From assembly GCF_000150275.1 (NCBI RefSeq), contig NW_002060943.1, positions 6,564,299-6,628,298 of the forward strand: a stretch of DNA of 64,000 nucleotides. Reading direction: 5' to 3'. Below the pieces are notes generated by a model. It did no database searches. It saw nothing but the letters and a program-made list of their open reading frames with translations, and was not told where the DNA came from. Positions within the stretch are counted from its first letter, which is position 1. The number at the start of each line of letters is the position of its first letter. This document shows, one piece after another, positions 44,201 through 55,200 of the stretch. Origin of the DNA: Trichoplax adhaerens. Lineage: Eukaryota; Placozoa; Uniplacotomia; Trichoplacea; Trichoplacidae. The position numbers and the translations under genes are program-made.

Positions 44201-47200
44201 ATTCCGCCAGAAAGGGATTTCAGCAATGAAAATGTTACTCGTATACTATCGTCAATTGCTACTCCTCCGTTCAAGAAATTCAAAAAAGAATCTACAGTCG
44301 AAACTGAAAATACAGCTTTCGAAAATTTGTCAATGGAATTTGACAGTATGCTAGAAGTTACTCCACTAGATGGTGGGCCAACTAAATCTTCAGCTAAAGC
44401 AGTTAACGAATCTATTCAAGTAAAAGCTGTTAATAATTCGGCACTCTCTGAAAATTTGACCACAAACGACGAAAATTCAAACACAATAAATAAATCCGAT
44501 ATAAATCAGCCTATGACGTCTGATGTTTTACAAATTGTAGCTAAAGATTTTATTGCTAGCAAGGGAGAATATACGGAATTTCATGATTTACATGACATTC
44601 TATCTGAGACAACAGCAGAAAAACATGATCTGAACGATGAAGACCAAACAACTTCAATGGGTACATTTTACTTAGACTCTCAAGCAATTACTGAAAAAGC
44701 CAACACAAATGATAATAACGTAACATTGCCATCACCAAAAGTAGTTACCAGTAAAATGTCTACAATTGAAAAACAGATGGAATGCTCCGATATTGATCTT
44801 ACTTTATGTGAAAGTAGTCATCCAATTTCGCAACTGCCCGATGCTTCAGTAGAATTAGTGCAGACCGACGCAACTATACGCGAAAATGAAAGTACTGATA
44901 ATTATTCAGTCCCGACAGCAATCAATATCCAAAACACCGAAAATTCTAATCATTTTAGCTTAAATAATACAAGCCCCCCTCAATTACCAGACTCAAAACG
45001 TAATTCTGATACTACGATAGGCCCGATAGAATCGCCGGTATCTGAAATACGCGTAAAAGCTACGAACTGTTCGAAAACTACTTTCGAAGAAATACACTCG
45101 GAATCGAAAGAGCCGTCAATTATTTCAAGCCAAATAGAACTGGCGACTTCGAAAGATGTAAACCTTGAATCTATGTTGATAAGCGACATTGATACTATCG
45201 TCAAGCCTACTCTTGTAATTTCAAGCACCGCTTTTAAGTCACCATTGCGCACGATAAATACCTCATTGGACTTAAACTGGAGTTTGTCGGTCAAGAATGA
45301 AAATATCCAAAAAAGTCATACAATCAACGATACCACAACGTCAGTGAATGAAAGCATGGATGTTACAGTTAAATCACCACTTCCACAGCTAAGCAATTCT
45401 TCAGATTTACTTCAAAATCAATCTAAAAGAGAAGATATTACTAACCCTGATATTGAGCCGAAAACATTAGCGAATAGCTTAAGATGTAATGACGACTGCG
45501 ATGGTAGTCATATTAATTCGAATATGAACGCTAGTAACGCTGTGGTTGCTGAATCCAACATCAATGCCTCAATTATCCGATCTAATCCTGACAAGGCATC
45601 AATAAACAATAACACAGTTACCTTAAGCGACCCTGTCAATAAACCGACTGATGGTGATACTTTTACCAAGAATGAACTAGAGATTATGAAATGTAACAGC
45701 TTTGATGACATAAAAGAACAATTTGAATTACGAAACGAGGCTCCTATTGATTTAGTATCAATTTCTAATGCCTCAGAGGATACTGAAAACTCTAAAGAAA
45801 TCAATGCTACCTCACCCGATAAGTAAGCAAGTGCTAAACGTTTTAATATGCTTCTCACGCATATGTCGCCATCGGAGCAATCAAATTAATTTAGACATAT
45901 AACAGAAATTAAATTCAGTGGCATTTCTTACAAAGAGTTTTGATATTAATCGATTTTATGTACTATTCGACTTTCAGGCAGCAATTAACGACTGTTGATA
46001 CGCAGCCCATGACTACGGTAAAAGCGTCACAATGCAATACGCGTATAGATTAAAGCTAATTTTCTTATCCTGGCAAACTTTACGTTACCATGCTCTTATA
46101 ATTTATAGGAAGAAAGTCATACGGAGCCTTCTTACTCTTTGGAAGATTTATTAAGATACCTTGGTATCAGCTTCGGTAACAAATACTGTACGAAGCGAAG
46201 GCACACCACTTATCGAGGAATTGTAAGATAATTGTATAGCCGCACTATTTTTGGCAAATCATGTTCGTATAAATATTACATCAATCTTATCCCCCATAAT
46301 CGCAGGATAAGCATCCTCCGACTTTAGCTGAGGCTTGGAAAGATCAAGCAATTACACGATTGAAAGTTGATTTATATAATGACGCTAGTAGCTCCATAGA
46401 GGAACGGATTGAGAGGTATAGCCGTAGCATTAACCTCTCACGCTGTACCCGCATCTACCAATTTTTGATGAATTATTAATATTAACTTCTATTCGAAAAT
46501 TGTGCATCTCATTTTTCAGTTTGGATTCCGATAGTAATAAATGTGCTAGAAAATTAATTACTATGTTGCCAGAACTTTATGCAGACCTCGGAAAGAATGA
46601 GAATGCCAATGTAAGTACAAAATTTTACTATAAATTGGCGGAACAAGAAACTATAGTTTAATGTGTTTATAAAATTGAAGGCTATCAGAGACAAAATGCA
46701 AGCTTTTAAAAGAATAAACGAGGAGGGAGCTAAATATCAGTGGATGAAATGGAAACTTGAAATAAACGATAATCTTCTAAGCAACCTAACGGTAATGAAC
46801 ATATTAGCCGCATAATTAGGATTCAATCTCTAATCAAATTTTGCAACATTATTCCAGAATAAGATCAGTGACATAGAAGGAGATATCAACCAGCAAAAGC
46901 AAACAAAAGAAGCCAGTGAACAGTTGTGCCTTACAATGCAGAAAGGTAAAGACACTGAGAAATGTATTTACTTCAAATAGATCGTATTCTGATAATGTAG
47001 AGCAATTTGATATCTGCGATATAACCCTATACTTTGCTTATTATAACAGCTATAGAAAATGGTGTTGCTAATCTGGAGCGAAAAGCTAATGAAAAAGAGG
47101 TAATTGAAATATATTAGTCTCGACATACCTAACCTATTTTATCCGTTACTCATAAATTTGTTTATATCATTACTAGAACCAACGAAACGAAGAGATAGAA

Positions 47201-48190
47201 CTTCTGAATAAGGAATTACAAGTTAAGCGTAGTGGTAAGTATCTAAGCTGTGATTCGGCTGTCTTTCTTTTGCTACTTACTATTGATAACATCATGAATC
47301 TTTTTTATTAGAAATTGTGCAGGAAGAAACTAAGGCCGGATCTTTTGAAGCGTAAGTCTTTCTCTTTACTTGTTCCATTCACGTTAGTCCTATTATGACT
47401 AATGAATTAATTTTAATTTTAACCAGACAAAAACAAGAACTTATACAAAAAATTAGCGATATCAAGAACAAGATAATAGACAAGCGTTATCTAATAAAAG
47501 AAGCGACAGAACGGGTATGCATTTACTAAATAGTACAGTTATCCAGTCATTTAAATAAATATTGATTTACTATTTAATATTTATTACGGGTTAGATGCAA
47601 AAATCGAACGCTAAGATGGAATTAATATCGAGCAGAAAAAGGCTATTTAAAAAGTATATTCGTGGACTAAAATTTTAAAGTATTTTAGCACAATATAACT
47701 AAACCTTAAAATCTGTTATAGGCTATTTGGTGTTGAAAATGTACATATTAATACTAATAGTACATCTATGGTTTTCTTTCATGGACTACTCACAATTTCT
47801 ACTACATATGATTCTTGTACGTATATTTTTTATTTAATCGTCTTCTCGTGTACTGTACTGTACATTGCAATATCTGATCGAATTTCGATTCTTAACCATT
47901 TCAGGTGACTTACTATCTTCCATTACAGCAGCTTTCGATCCTTCAAGTAAAATTTTATTTAGTAGCTGAATTAATCTTATCCTTATGGACTTTAATATTT
48001 AATTTCCTTCCTCATAATCCGAAATTGCTATTTGATGATCATCATTATTATAGAACACTATTATCCTCCTTTCCCGAAAATTCTGGAGATTTTATACAAC
48101 TCAGTTGTTAACATCGATATCCTGAAAGACAAATATCCCTATAGATCCGAAGAAGTAAAGGTTAGATCACAGGAACCTGCTCTTGTGTAA
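41222..48190 (+). CDS. KNL1: Kinetochore scaffold KNL1 (Spc105/Blinkin) (24 exons, ~1,144 aa)
   Basis: KNL1 is the kinetochore arm that recruits PP1 and, through phosphorylated MELT repeats, BUB3-BUB1. Exons: 41222-41251, 41720-41779, 42072-42097, 42477-42539, 42694-42758, 42993-43046, 43155-43218, 43301-43347, 43473-43541, 43938-45822, 45978-46017, 46109-46222, 46306-46415, 46520-46610, 46681-46791, 46858-46945, 47050-47099, 47177-47234, 47312-47351, 47427-47514, 47595-47653, 47722-47816, 47905-47946, 48105-48190; phases all agree. PP1 motifs: SILK at residues 10-13 and RVSF at 50-53 (RRVSFADTNDIKEF). The big exon encodes a disordered Asn/Ser/Thr-rich arm with MELT-type sites MEMT (165-168), MELT (191-194), IDLT (~445-448) and MDVT (~633-636). 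Downstream come SYSLEDLLRYLGISF, the conserved block before the C-terminal coiled coil, then coils (KYQWMKWKLE) and a short terminal domain where the RWD domains are expected. The C-terminus is the least certain: an unspliced reading stops at 47,969, while splicing 47946 to 48105 keeps frame. Far fewer MELT repeats than in vertebrates. Confidence 0.86.
42818..42906. repeat. Imperfect hairpin with ~30-bp arms in KNL1 intron 5
   Basis: The left arm (42,818-42,847) begins caagaaacgtttg and reads into cattggcctgat. The right arm (42,877-42,906) is its reverse complement with about four mismatches. The loop is ~29 bp. No target duplication was resolved, so it may be a MITE-like element or a folded intron segment. 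Confidence 0.75.
43624..43678. repeat. Hairpin with 22-bp arms in KNL1 intron 9
   Basis: The left arm, cagattttcgtaagattgat plus tc, and the right arm (43,657-43,678) pair at 20 of 22 positions around an 11-bp loop. Confidence 0.8.
43737..43831. repeat. Second hairpin in KNL1 intron 9
   Basis: The outer arms ctatcccaa and ttgggatag are perfectly complementary; inside, accaatcga pairs with cgattggt. Weaker pairing continues inward (gtgataatgat against attgtcatcgac). It lies only ~60 bp after the previous hairpin. Confidence 0.72.
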
Positions 48191-50347
48191 TATGATTAAT
48201 GATTTTCTATAAAACAAGAAATGGCTTAATGTATATCTATAAATCATGTATAGCTATGGCGTGAAGTTCAGAATAATGTAACTAGAATATACAGCTTCAG
48301 CAAACGATTATTCTACATCGATATTTTGCATCCTGTTTTGTTACGAGATCCTAAGTAGGTCACATTTTGCTCTATACATTTAAACCGCTTTTAATCAAAT
48401 ATGTGCCACATTTAAGAAACTAAACTAATTTAATGTTTGCTAACTACTGTAGGTTAAGTCTTACATTCCATAGTGAGAAGCTTTATTTCCGTGTAGTTTT
48501 TGATGATCTAACAAGTTTGTACAGCTGTGAAGGCACAAGCAAATACCCATCGTTTGCCATTTTAAGTTTTATTGGCAGCACCAGGTAAAACTTTAATTTA
48601 GATTTCGTGTTTGAGCATTTATTGGATATTGCGAACTTTTTATTCTTATTATTATGTACATAACTTTGTAGTGTGGAAGATATATTGCAAAGATGCCAGC
48701 TTGCAACTCCGAATCTTTTTTCCATTGCACAATTTATTACCATAGTAGAACAAATGATAGCTGATAAAGCAATGTAATAAATATTTAGTAATATAATGTT
48801 TATCTCATCGTCTACTCTTTGTAAAATATTATGCTTCTAGAACGAACTTATTGTAAATGAATAAGCGCTCAGTAAACACAATTTTATGCAAAATTTTGTT
48901 ACTAATTATTATTATACCATAGTTGCAGCATTCAGTTAATGATATTTGTTGATAAGCTTATACCCCTGAGATAGTAATACACGTTAATGTTACGAGTAAT
49001 ATTTTTAACTTCAAATATAACTTGAATACCCATTATTGTATGCATTTGTCTACTCCAATTATATAGTATGGAATGAATTAATGTACTTGGAATTAACTGT
49101 GTATAAAAAATGTTGCTTTTACATGACGTAATTTAATTGGCATTACATAGGATTGACAATTTATGTTGTTTGCAAAGTTGAATAGGTTAATATATATTAT
49201 ATTTTTGAAAATAGTTATTAAAATAAGCTCAACCCATGAAACACTTGCGCATTTAGCTTTACCTTAACCATTTTCAAACACAAACAGTATAAGATTTTAA
49301 GATCTAGAATAGCTGAAGATAGCAATAGTACTCAGACTAAATCAGATACTATTCGATGCTGGATTTGCGAAACTTAGATCTAAAGGAACTGTGCGAACTT
49401 CTTCAGCTTATACATGCAAAGAATTTACTTATCATTCGTAAGCTCTATCAACATAAAATTGTACGTGTCCATCCTTTGGAAATAATTTTAGAAAGTTGCT
49501 TTCAAGTTTCGAACGTATAGATTTGAAGCTCCGAAATGGCAATGATATTGCATCTACCGTACTGGATATTCAGTTTATTAATCTGTAAAATTTAAGGAGG
49601 GTATTACTTGCATGATTTCTTAACATCAGGTTTTTGATGCACCAAGAGTTTTTATACAATATAGTAGCTTGGCTGTTTATACTGTGTTAACGTATTTCTA
49701 TGGGGACATTTTGCATCAAAAATTGCAAAAGGAATAATGATAAGCGGTCAAAGTCAACGGCTTGGCCAAATAATAGCCAATTAGATAGATCTCGCTGCTA
49801 ATTAAATTATCTTAAAAGCCCGCGTATTCTATTAAATTATCTATCTACCAATACTGTATTGGTACATACATACACGGATAACATGCTTTCAATAAAACTA
49901 ATGAATGCAAAAGCAATAATTCAGGCATAAGGTTCACTAGTATGCTGCTATTACATGGTCGATGTCGATATTTTACTCTATTTGATCTGTACTAAACTGT
50001 CATTAATGTCATGCCTCAGCATTATTATGCTACCGCTAGTTAGTATTTGGCTATATCAATATTGTCAGGATATCAAAATCATAATTAATACTATACAGTG
50101 TACATCTAGCATATACAACATATCCTATATTGCTGCATTCAAGACTGTAAATAGAATATTCTATGTCTACCAATATCATTTAAATTTCATTTAGATGTGG
50201 GAACTATCATCAAAAAGTCTTAACTAATCTGCCTCCAAGATATAAGTAACATATGCTCTAATATAGCAATTAGAGAAAGATTCCATGTTGAAGTCTTAAT
50301 CTTTCTTTCCTGCTAGCTGAAACTTTATAGCTATTGCAACCAGTAAA
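48191..50347. other. Intergenic DNA between KNL1 and the P-loop ATPase gene
   Basis: Mostly AT-rich DNA without exons that can be joined to KNL1. A 54-codon open frame at 49,356-49,520 is listed separately. The minus-strand open frame at 48,483-48,743 has no splice or motif support. Confidence 0.5.
49356..49520 (+). CDS. Possible small protein, 54 aa, unrecognised
   Basis: The frame starts MLDLRNLDLKELCELLQLIH and continues through KNLLIIRKLYQHK to a TAG at 49,518. An in-frame TAA lies 15 nt upstream of the ATG. The composition (Leu/Lys/Glu with i, i+3/i+4 hydrophobics) suggests one amphipathic helix followed by a strand. A GTAAGC donor at 49,438 and an AG acceptor before 49,521 would instead give a two-exon, 49-residue frame ending at 49,588; both readings are open. 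No family is recognised and it could be chance. Confidence 0.25.
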   Translation: MLDLRNLDLKELCELLQLIHAKNLLIIRKLYQHKIVRVHPLEIILESCFQVSNV

Positions 50348-51973
50348 ATGTTAATCATATCTATTGGAAAATTCTTTCTGGCAATTATTTACATCTTCTT
50401 TAAGAGCATTATCAATACCATTAGTTGGATATTGGGAGATTTTGGTAAATTTTTAGCGACGCTAAGACAGCCTGGTTATGGTTCGAATTTTATTTTTCAT
50501 GTCTTAATATCAGTTTGTATTGTCGTTTTACCAATCGTAACATGGGAAAGTTTAAATACAGATGAACAAAATCGTCCCAATTTTATGAATCAAGAAAGCC
50601 AAGTTGCTACAGAAATCTTACGCCATTATTGCATACACAAAAATTTACTACCAACGATCGTACGTAATATTAAGTCCAATTATAATAGTAATCATCCGAA
50701 ATCATTACCTTATCTTGATTCTCATCATTACTTAAATCGTTTAATGTATTACACATCTTGTAGTATACCAGCAAGTACAGTTTTATTAGCTTGGGGTCCA
50801 AAATCGTCGGGTAAATCATTAGGTATTGATCTCATTGGCGATTACTGGGCTAAGCATAGTCGACTTGTAGTCAAAGTAGAATTAACCCAATTACATCGGC
50901 ATGATGATCACCATCAACAGCAATATCCACTCGCTATTATGAGATATACAATATTAGGCCATGGACAATATCAAGCTTTGACCCTGCAGGAAATGAAAGA
51001 AATCGACCAAGCCTATCGTCATTATCGTCGAATACTTAAAAACTTCCACCATCAAGATTGGTATAATTTCTCTTGGCTAAGCTATTTAATAAGCGATATA
51101 ACATTTACCTTAAATCGGCGTTTATATAACATTAAAAGTTATTTAAAAGCACGACTAGGTGATGGCCTCCTTCAACCATTAACAACGCAATCTGTTCCTA
51201 CATTAACATTACTACGTATTTTATTAAATAGCATTACAACAGTCAGGCCTGAAATTAGTCCAGTTTTAATTGTTGATCTACAAGCATTAGATTATCAAAT
51301 TGATCAGCGATGGCGTCAAGATTTTCATAGTTTAATGAACAAAAACTATCTTGGGCAAAACAATTTCGTACCAGTAATTGTTGAAGTTTCTTTTCACTTT
51401 TGGGCTAGTGAAAGACATCATTTGCATAGTATTGAATCGGTTGCATCTTTATTACTAGATGAAATGGAGGTTGAGAATGCGCGACAAGATGTTGTTTATA
51501 ATTATAAATTATGGAATGAGGGCGAATTTGAGCGTATATGGGATACCATTGGTGGCCATGCTGGCTCATGGATTGCCTTATTTTCTAAATATCAACAATT
51601 GAAAACAAATCACGATATCAATACAGCATTGCAGTTAGCTATAGACGAGATATCCTGGGATGCATGTATGCAACTAATGTCGGCCATGACCCATGCTGAA
51701 CAAGACCATCAACTCAAATTAGTTGGGCAAGGACAAAAGTTACATCAAGCCATTCGAACTTATCTTGACTGCTTAGTTAGGCAACCGCGACAAAATCAAA
51801 ATTGTCAAGACGGTCATGGTAACGCTATCGCACAATATTTACTCTCCCATCATATTTTGTATATTGATTCGCAATTTCAAATTAAAGTACAAAATAAAAT
51901 TTTACAACGTGCTATTACAGGGCGATGCTTTAATATTAATTCGTTAACTTCTCAAGACGTATTTAGAAATTAA
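50348..51973 (+). CDS. Intronless membrane-anchored P-loop ATPase, 541 aa
   Basis: Two hydrophobic stretches at residues ~3-29 and ~48-66 probably anchor the protein. A P-loop NTPase domain follows: Walker A GPKSSGKS at 150-157 after a VLLAWG strand, and a Walker B-like strand PVLIVDLQALD at 305-315. A further strand, VPVIVEVSF (341-349), stands where a sensor strand usually lies. GGHAGSW (402-408) and the C-terminal HHILYIDSQFQIKVQNKILQ region (~501-520) resemble the lid and winged-helix part of the archaeal-type ATPase/STAND-like family (PF01637 type); this match is from memory and tentative. The ATG at 50,348 is preceded by an in-frame TGA 24 nt upstream. The 1.6-kb reading frame has no intron although every confident neighbour is densely split, which suggests a retrocopy or an acquired gene. 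Substrate and location are unknown. Confidence 0.8.
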   Translation: MLIISIGKFFLAIIYIFFKSIINTISWILGDFGKFLATLRQPGYGSNFIFHVLISVCIVVLPIVTWESLNTDEQNRPNFMNQESQVATEILRHYCIHKNLLPTIVRNIKSNYNSNHPKSLPYLDSHHYLNRLMYYTSCSIPASTVLLAWGPKSSGKSLGIDLIGDYWAKHSRLVVKVELTQLHRHDDHHQQQYPLAIMRYTILGHGQYQALTLQEMKEIDQAYRHYRRILKNFHHQDWYNFSWLSYLISDITFTLNRRLYNIKSYLKARLGDGLLQPLTTQSVPTLTLLRILLNSITTVRPEISPVLIVDLQALDYQIDQRWRQDFHSLMNKNYLGQNNFVPVIVEVSFHFWASERHHLHSIESVASLLLDEMEVENARQDVVYNYKLWNEGEFERIWDTIGGHAGSWIALFSKYQQLKTNHDINTALQLAIDEISWDACMQLMSAMTHAEQDHQLKLVGQGQKLHQAIRTYLDCLVRQPRQNQNCQDGHGNAIAQYLLSHHILYIDSQFQIKVQNKILQRAITGRCFNINSLTSQDVFRN

Positions 51974-53635
51974 TATATCAACTCCAAATTCTACTAATAT
52001 TATCCGTATACCAAATATGAGATTTCAAATAAATTCTTCAAAAGCGCAGTTTCTTGACAACGTTTTAATTTCTGCTAATTTACTACTCAAATACATTCGA
52101 ATCAAGATATTTGCTTTATAGCATATCGTATTGATAGAATTATCCATATACTGAAATTATGCTTTAATTAAAGGGTAAGGTTTAGTAGTGAGTACTGTAA
52201 TCACTGAAAATAAATTTTCAATTTCAGCGCATATAGATCTCGAAATGTCAGAAGTCATAACATCGACTCTATAACTAATAGATTAATGGAATCCTCATTT
52301 TGACTATTCAACAATGGTTCAAAGTTATGCAGCAACCAAACAATAATGTCAAACATCAGTTGATTAGCGCCTAAACTTTGATGTTAATTTTACAGCTTGT
52401 TAGACTTGTAGATTATGCTGTTATCTTGAAATTAAGGTTTTATAATACTCAATGTTAGGACTTTAGTTTAACATTTTGAGTTCTTTTGAGACGTTCGAAT
52501 TTATGGATCCTGTAATTTTAAATAAGGTCTTGGTTTGATCTACTATCTTTCTGAATTATTAAGACAGGATAGCTTTGAAAGAATACCGTATATATCATAA
52601 TCAACAAATTTATGATTATAACAAATACCTCTAGGATAAAATTTATTTTCAATTAATACTTATTTCGTAGCACTACAGTGTTTTTTCCTCTCCCTATAAT
52701 TATTTCCCTATAGGTCTTTTAGTAACGATGATGGTAATTTTGATTTATTATTAGAATGAAATGCTGTAGAAAATTTTTTCATCGGTATTTGATGCTTTAA
52801 TTATAGAGCGAAGATATGTGCTATATATTAAAAACATGGACTATATTTTCTCTTATAGTATTTGTTCGAAAGAGTGACTAGTAGTAAATAATTGATAATC
52901 AGACACATATACTCTACAAAACATATTATAGCCGCTTCATCGCAATAAAGTAAGTTATAGTCTTTACATGTTGACAAATTAACATTTAGAATTGTATTGA
53001 TTTCCTACATTGATAAATATAAATTATCAAATATCTATCATAATTATTCCTACTTTCTCATTGAACAGATAGTATAAATGCTCACATCATTATAACGCCT
53101 TATTATTCTCGTACTGCTACAGACTTAAAATAAATTATACGTAGAATGTTTAATTTTAACATCTTACTACATTGAAGATTTACAAATTTTCGCATTAAAA
53201 TTCGTAGTCAATTTTTCTTTCTTTATCATAATAGTACGCATAATATTTGTTTTAGGTTTTATAAACAGCTTTTAGCTGCTATAACAGCTGGAACTTTACC
53301 ACACTTGCATAGATATAAAACTCTAATAATTAAAGATTAAAATATTAGCATTGAAATGACAAACTTACTAGTAGCATATTTTAATAATTTAGCTTCAATT
53401 TATTATGAATTAGCCTTATTTCTCTTACCCTGGCTTGGTAACACTAAAAATGTTCCGTAGATAATTGATGGATAAATGTGGTATTCAATTTTGACTTCTT
53501 AAATACTTTGTATGACTTATCGATATAAATACGATAGCTTAATAAAGCTATTTGTTCATATTAAAGACAAGATACGGATCAATAAGAATTACCTCTGCGG
53601 AAATAAAGTAGTTAGCTATAAATAGATCATAGCGT

Positions 53636-53874
53636 TTAAGCCCTTAATTTGCTTCCTATACGCATACCATAATCATTTGGAAGCGAAGTATGATAATGAC
53701 ATTTTTCCTTATGTACTCTTTTGAGTAAGCTAACTATCCAGTTTAGCAAGTTGTGAATATATGCCGTTTCGAATTCTCTACGCAGCCTACAGTAATTTCT
53801 TACGGTGTCCTCTTTATGAGTTAAAAGCATTTTAGAAATGATCGAGTTAATACTCAATGACTCATAAGCACTTT
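53636..53874 (-). CDS. Possible terminal exon, unrecognised
   Basis: This open frame of ~79 codons ends at a TAA at 53,636. It reads AYESLSINSII, then THKEDTVRNYCRLRREFETA, YIHNLLNWIVSLLKRVH and ends RIGSKLRA. It has no start codon near its upstream edge, where an AG acceptor is possible (phase 2). The mixture of charged and hydrophobic residues looks protein-like, but no upstream exon in phase was found. It may be a pseudogene fragment or chance. Confidence 0.25.
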
Positions 53875-54153
53875 ACACAAAAGTATCAAAAGTATCTGCG
53901 CTAAAATTACAGGTAAATTTTCTCCTTAACTATGCTCGTGTTCTTATCCATTCTTTATACAATGCGAAATTTTTGAAATTTCAGTTAGGACATTGTGACT
54001 AGTAATGTCAACATGCTTTACAAGCCATCAATCATAAATTGGTATCAATAAAATTAGTTATTAGTAAACATACACCTTACGAAAACATATACGTGAAGAA
54101 TACCTGAACGATCACAGCTATTGTCAAGAGCAGCTTTGATGTACTTTTGTTTG

Positions 54154-54690
54154 CTAATATCTGCCATATGCTCCACTCAACATTGCTGCCTTAGCTCTAA
54201 TAGCATCATCGTTTTTCTTTCTTATTTCATTTTTATTTTCATACATCATCTACAATACATTTATTCTTAACTACGATCGATATCACTACAGAGACTGGAG
54301 TATAGCTACAGGTATACTATTTCATTCCTCCTTATTATATATTTATACAGCATCATCGTAAAATTAAAACACTGCTATTAAATAATGAGATAAGTCAGAG
54401 ATACGAATTCCATTTAATTCTACCGGATAAATTTAGGCCAAAAGGCATTGAGATAGCAGATTCTGCCAATACATAGAGGTAAAATTAGCTGCACCACGGA
54501 TAGTTGAGGGTTGCCAAAATGATCACATACTAACTATAACCCTAAATTTATTTGTACTGAGCAAGAACGCTATTTACCTTTAGTCATTTTTAAGAACTTA
54601 TTTAACGCCAGAAATAACTATAATCGATTCTTCAGCAATTATAACGCAGCGATTGTCCTTAGATATAGTGTCTAAAACCTGTGAAGCATC
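54154..54690 (-). CDS. Possible two-exon fragment, unrecognised
   Basis: Candidate exons are 54690-54607 (DASQVLDTISKDNRCVIIAE...) and 54249-54154 (MMYENKNEIRKKNDDAIRAK..., stop at 54,154). Both are bounded by AG acceptors and the join is in phase 0. The donor GTTAAA of the first is weak and no further upstream exon was found. The second exon is also open in another frame (MADISKQKYIKAALDN...). No family is recognised. Confidence 0.25.
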
Positions 54691-54909
54691 CTATCAAACT
54701 CATGTTAAGTATAGTATGATAATGAACGGTTAGCAAGCAATCATATCCAATTCATACACTGTATCCTACGTGCTGTACTTGTAATAAACAAATACGTACA
54801 CAGCAAATATTGTTTTCTTATAAATAGAGGATGAAAATACAAAAATGAAATCTATCCCCTATCATTACCATCTCAATACGTATACCAAGAATAAACTCTG
54901 CCCATATAA

Positions 54910-55200
54910 TACAATATCTCGATAAATAGTTTGAAATTAGAATATTCATACTTATTTATGCATTTCCACACGAAATGCATGAGAAACATAAACGATGTTA
55001 CTTATTTATTCGAGCTTGAAAGATTTTGTCCAATATTAACCGGTATTCAGTAACATGTTATTACGATACCATGATAAACAGTTTTAAATCAGAATTTCCT
55101 TACTTATTTATACACCATTTCCCACAAGGCATGAATAGAAACAAAAATTATGTTACTTATTATTCAAGAATGCAAGGTTTTGTTCAATATAATATATATC
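54910..55200. repeat. Tandem duplication, ~152-bp unit
   Basis: Shared blocks: gttt.aaat.agaat.t.c.tacttattta at about 54,928 and 55,081, then gcatga..agaaac and tgttacttatt.attc.ag, then .ttttgt.caatat. The copies are moderately diverged. Confidence 0.72.

Noticed and set aside
44980-45858. Minus-strand frames of 104 and 116 codons
   Set aside because: Antisense shadows of the large KNL1 exon.
47947-47962. 16-nt GT...AG segment that would act as an ultra-short intron in KNL1
   Set aside because: Well below the size of known animal introns; a normal ~158-bp intron from the same donor to 48,105 also keeps frame.
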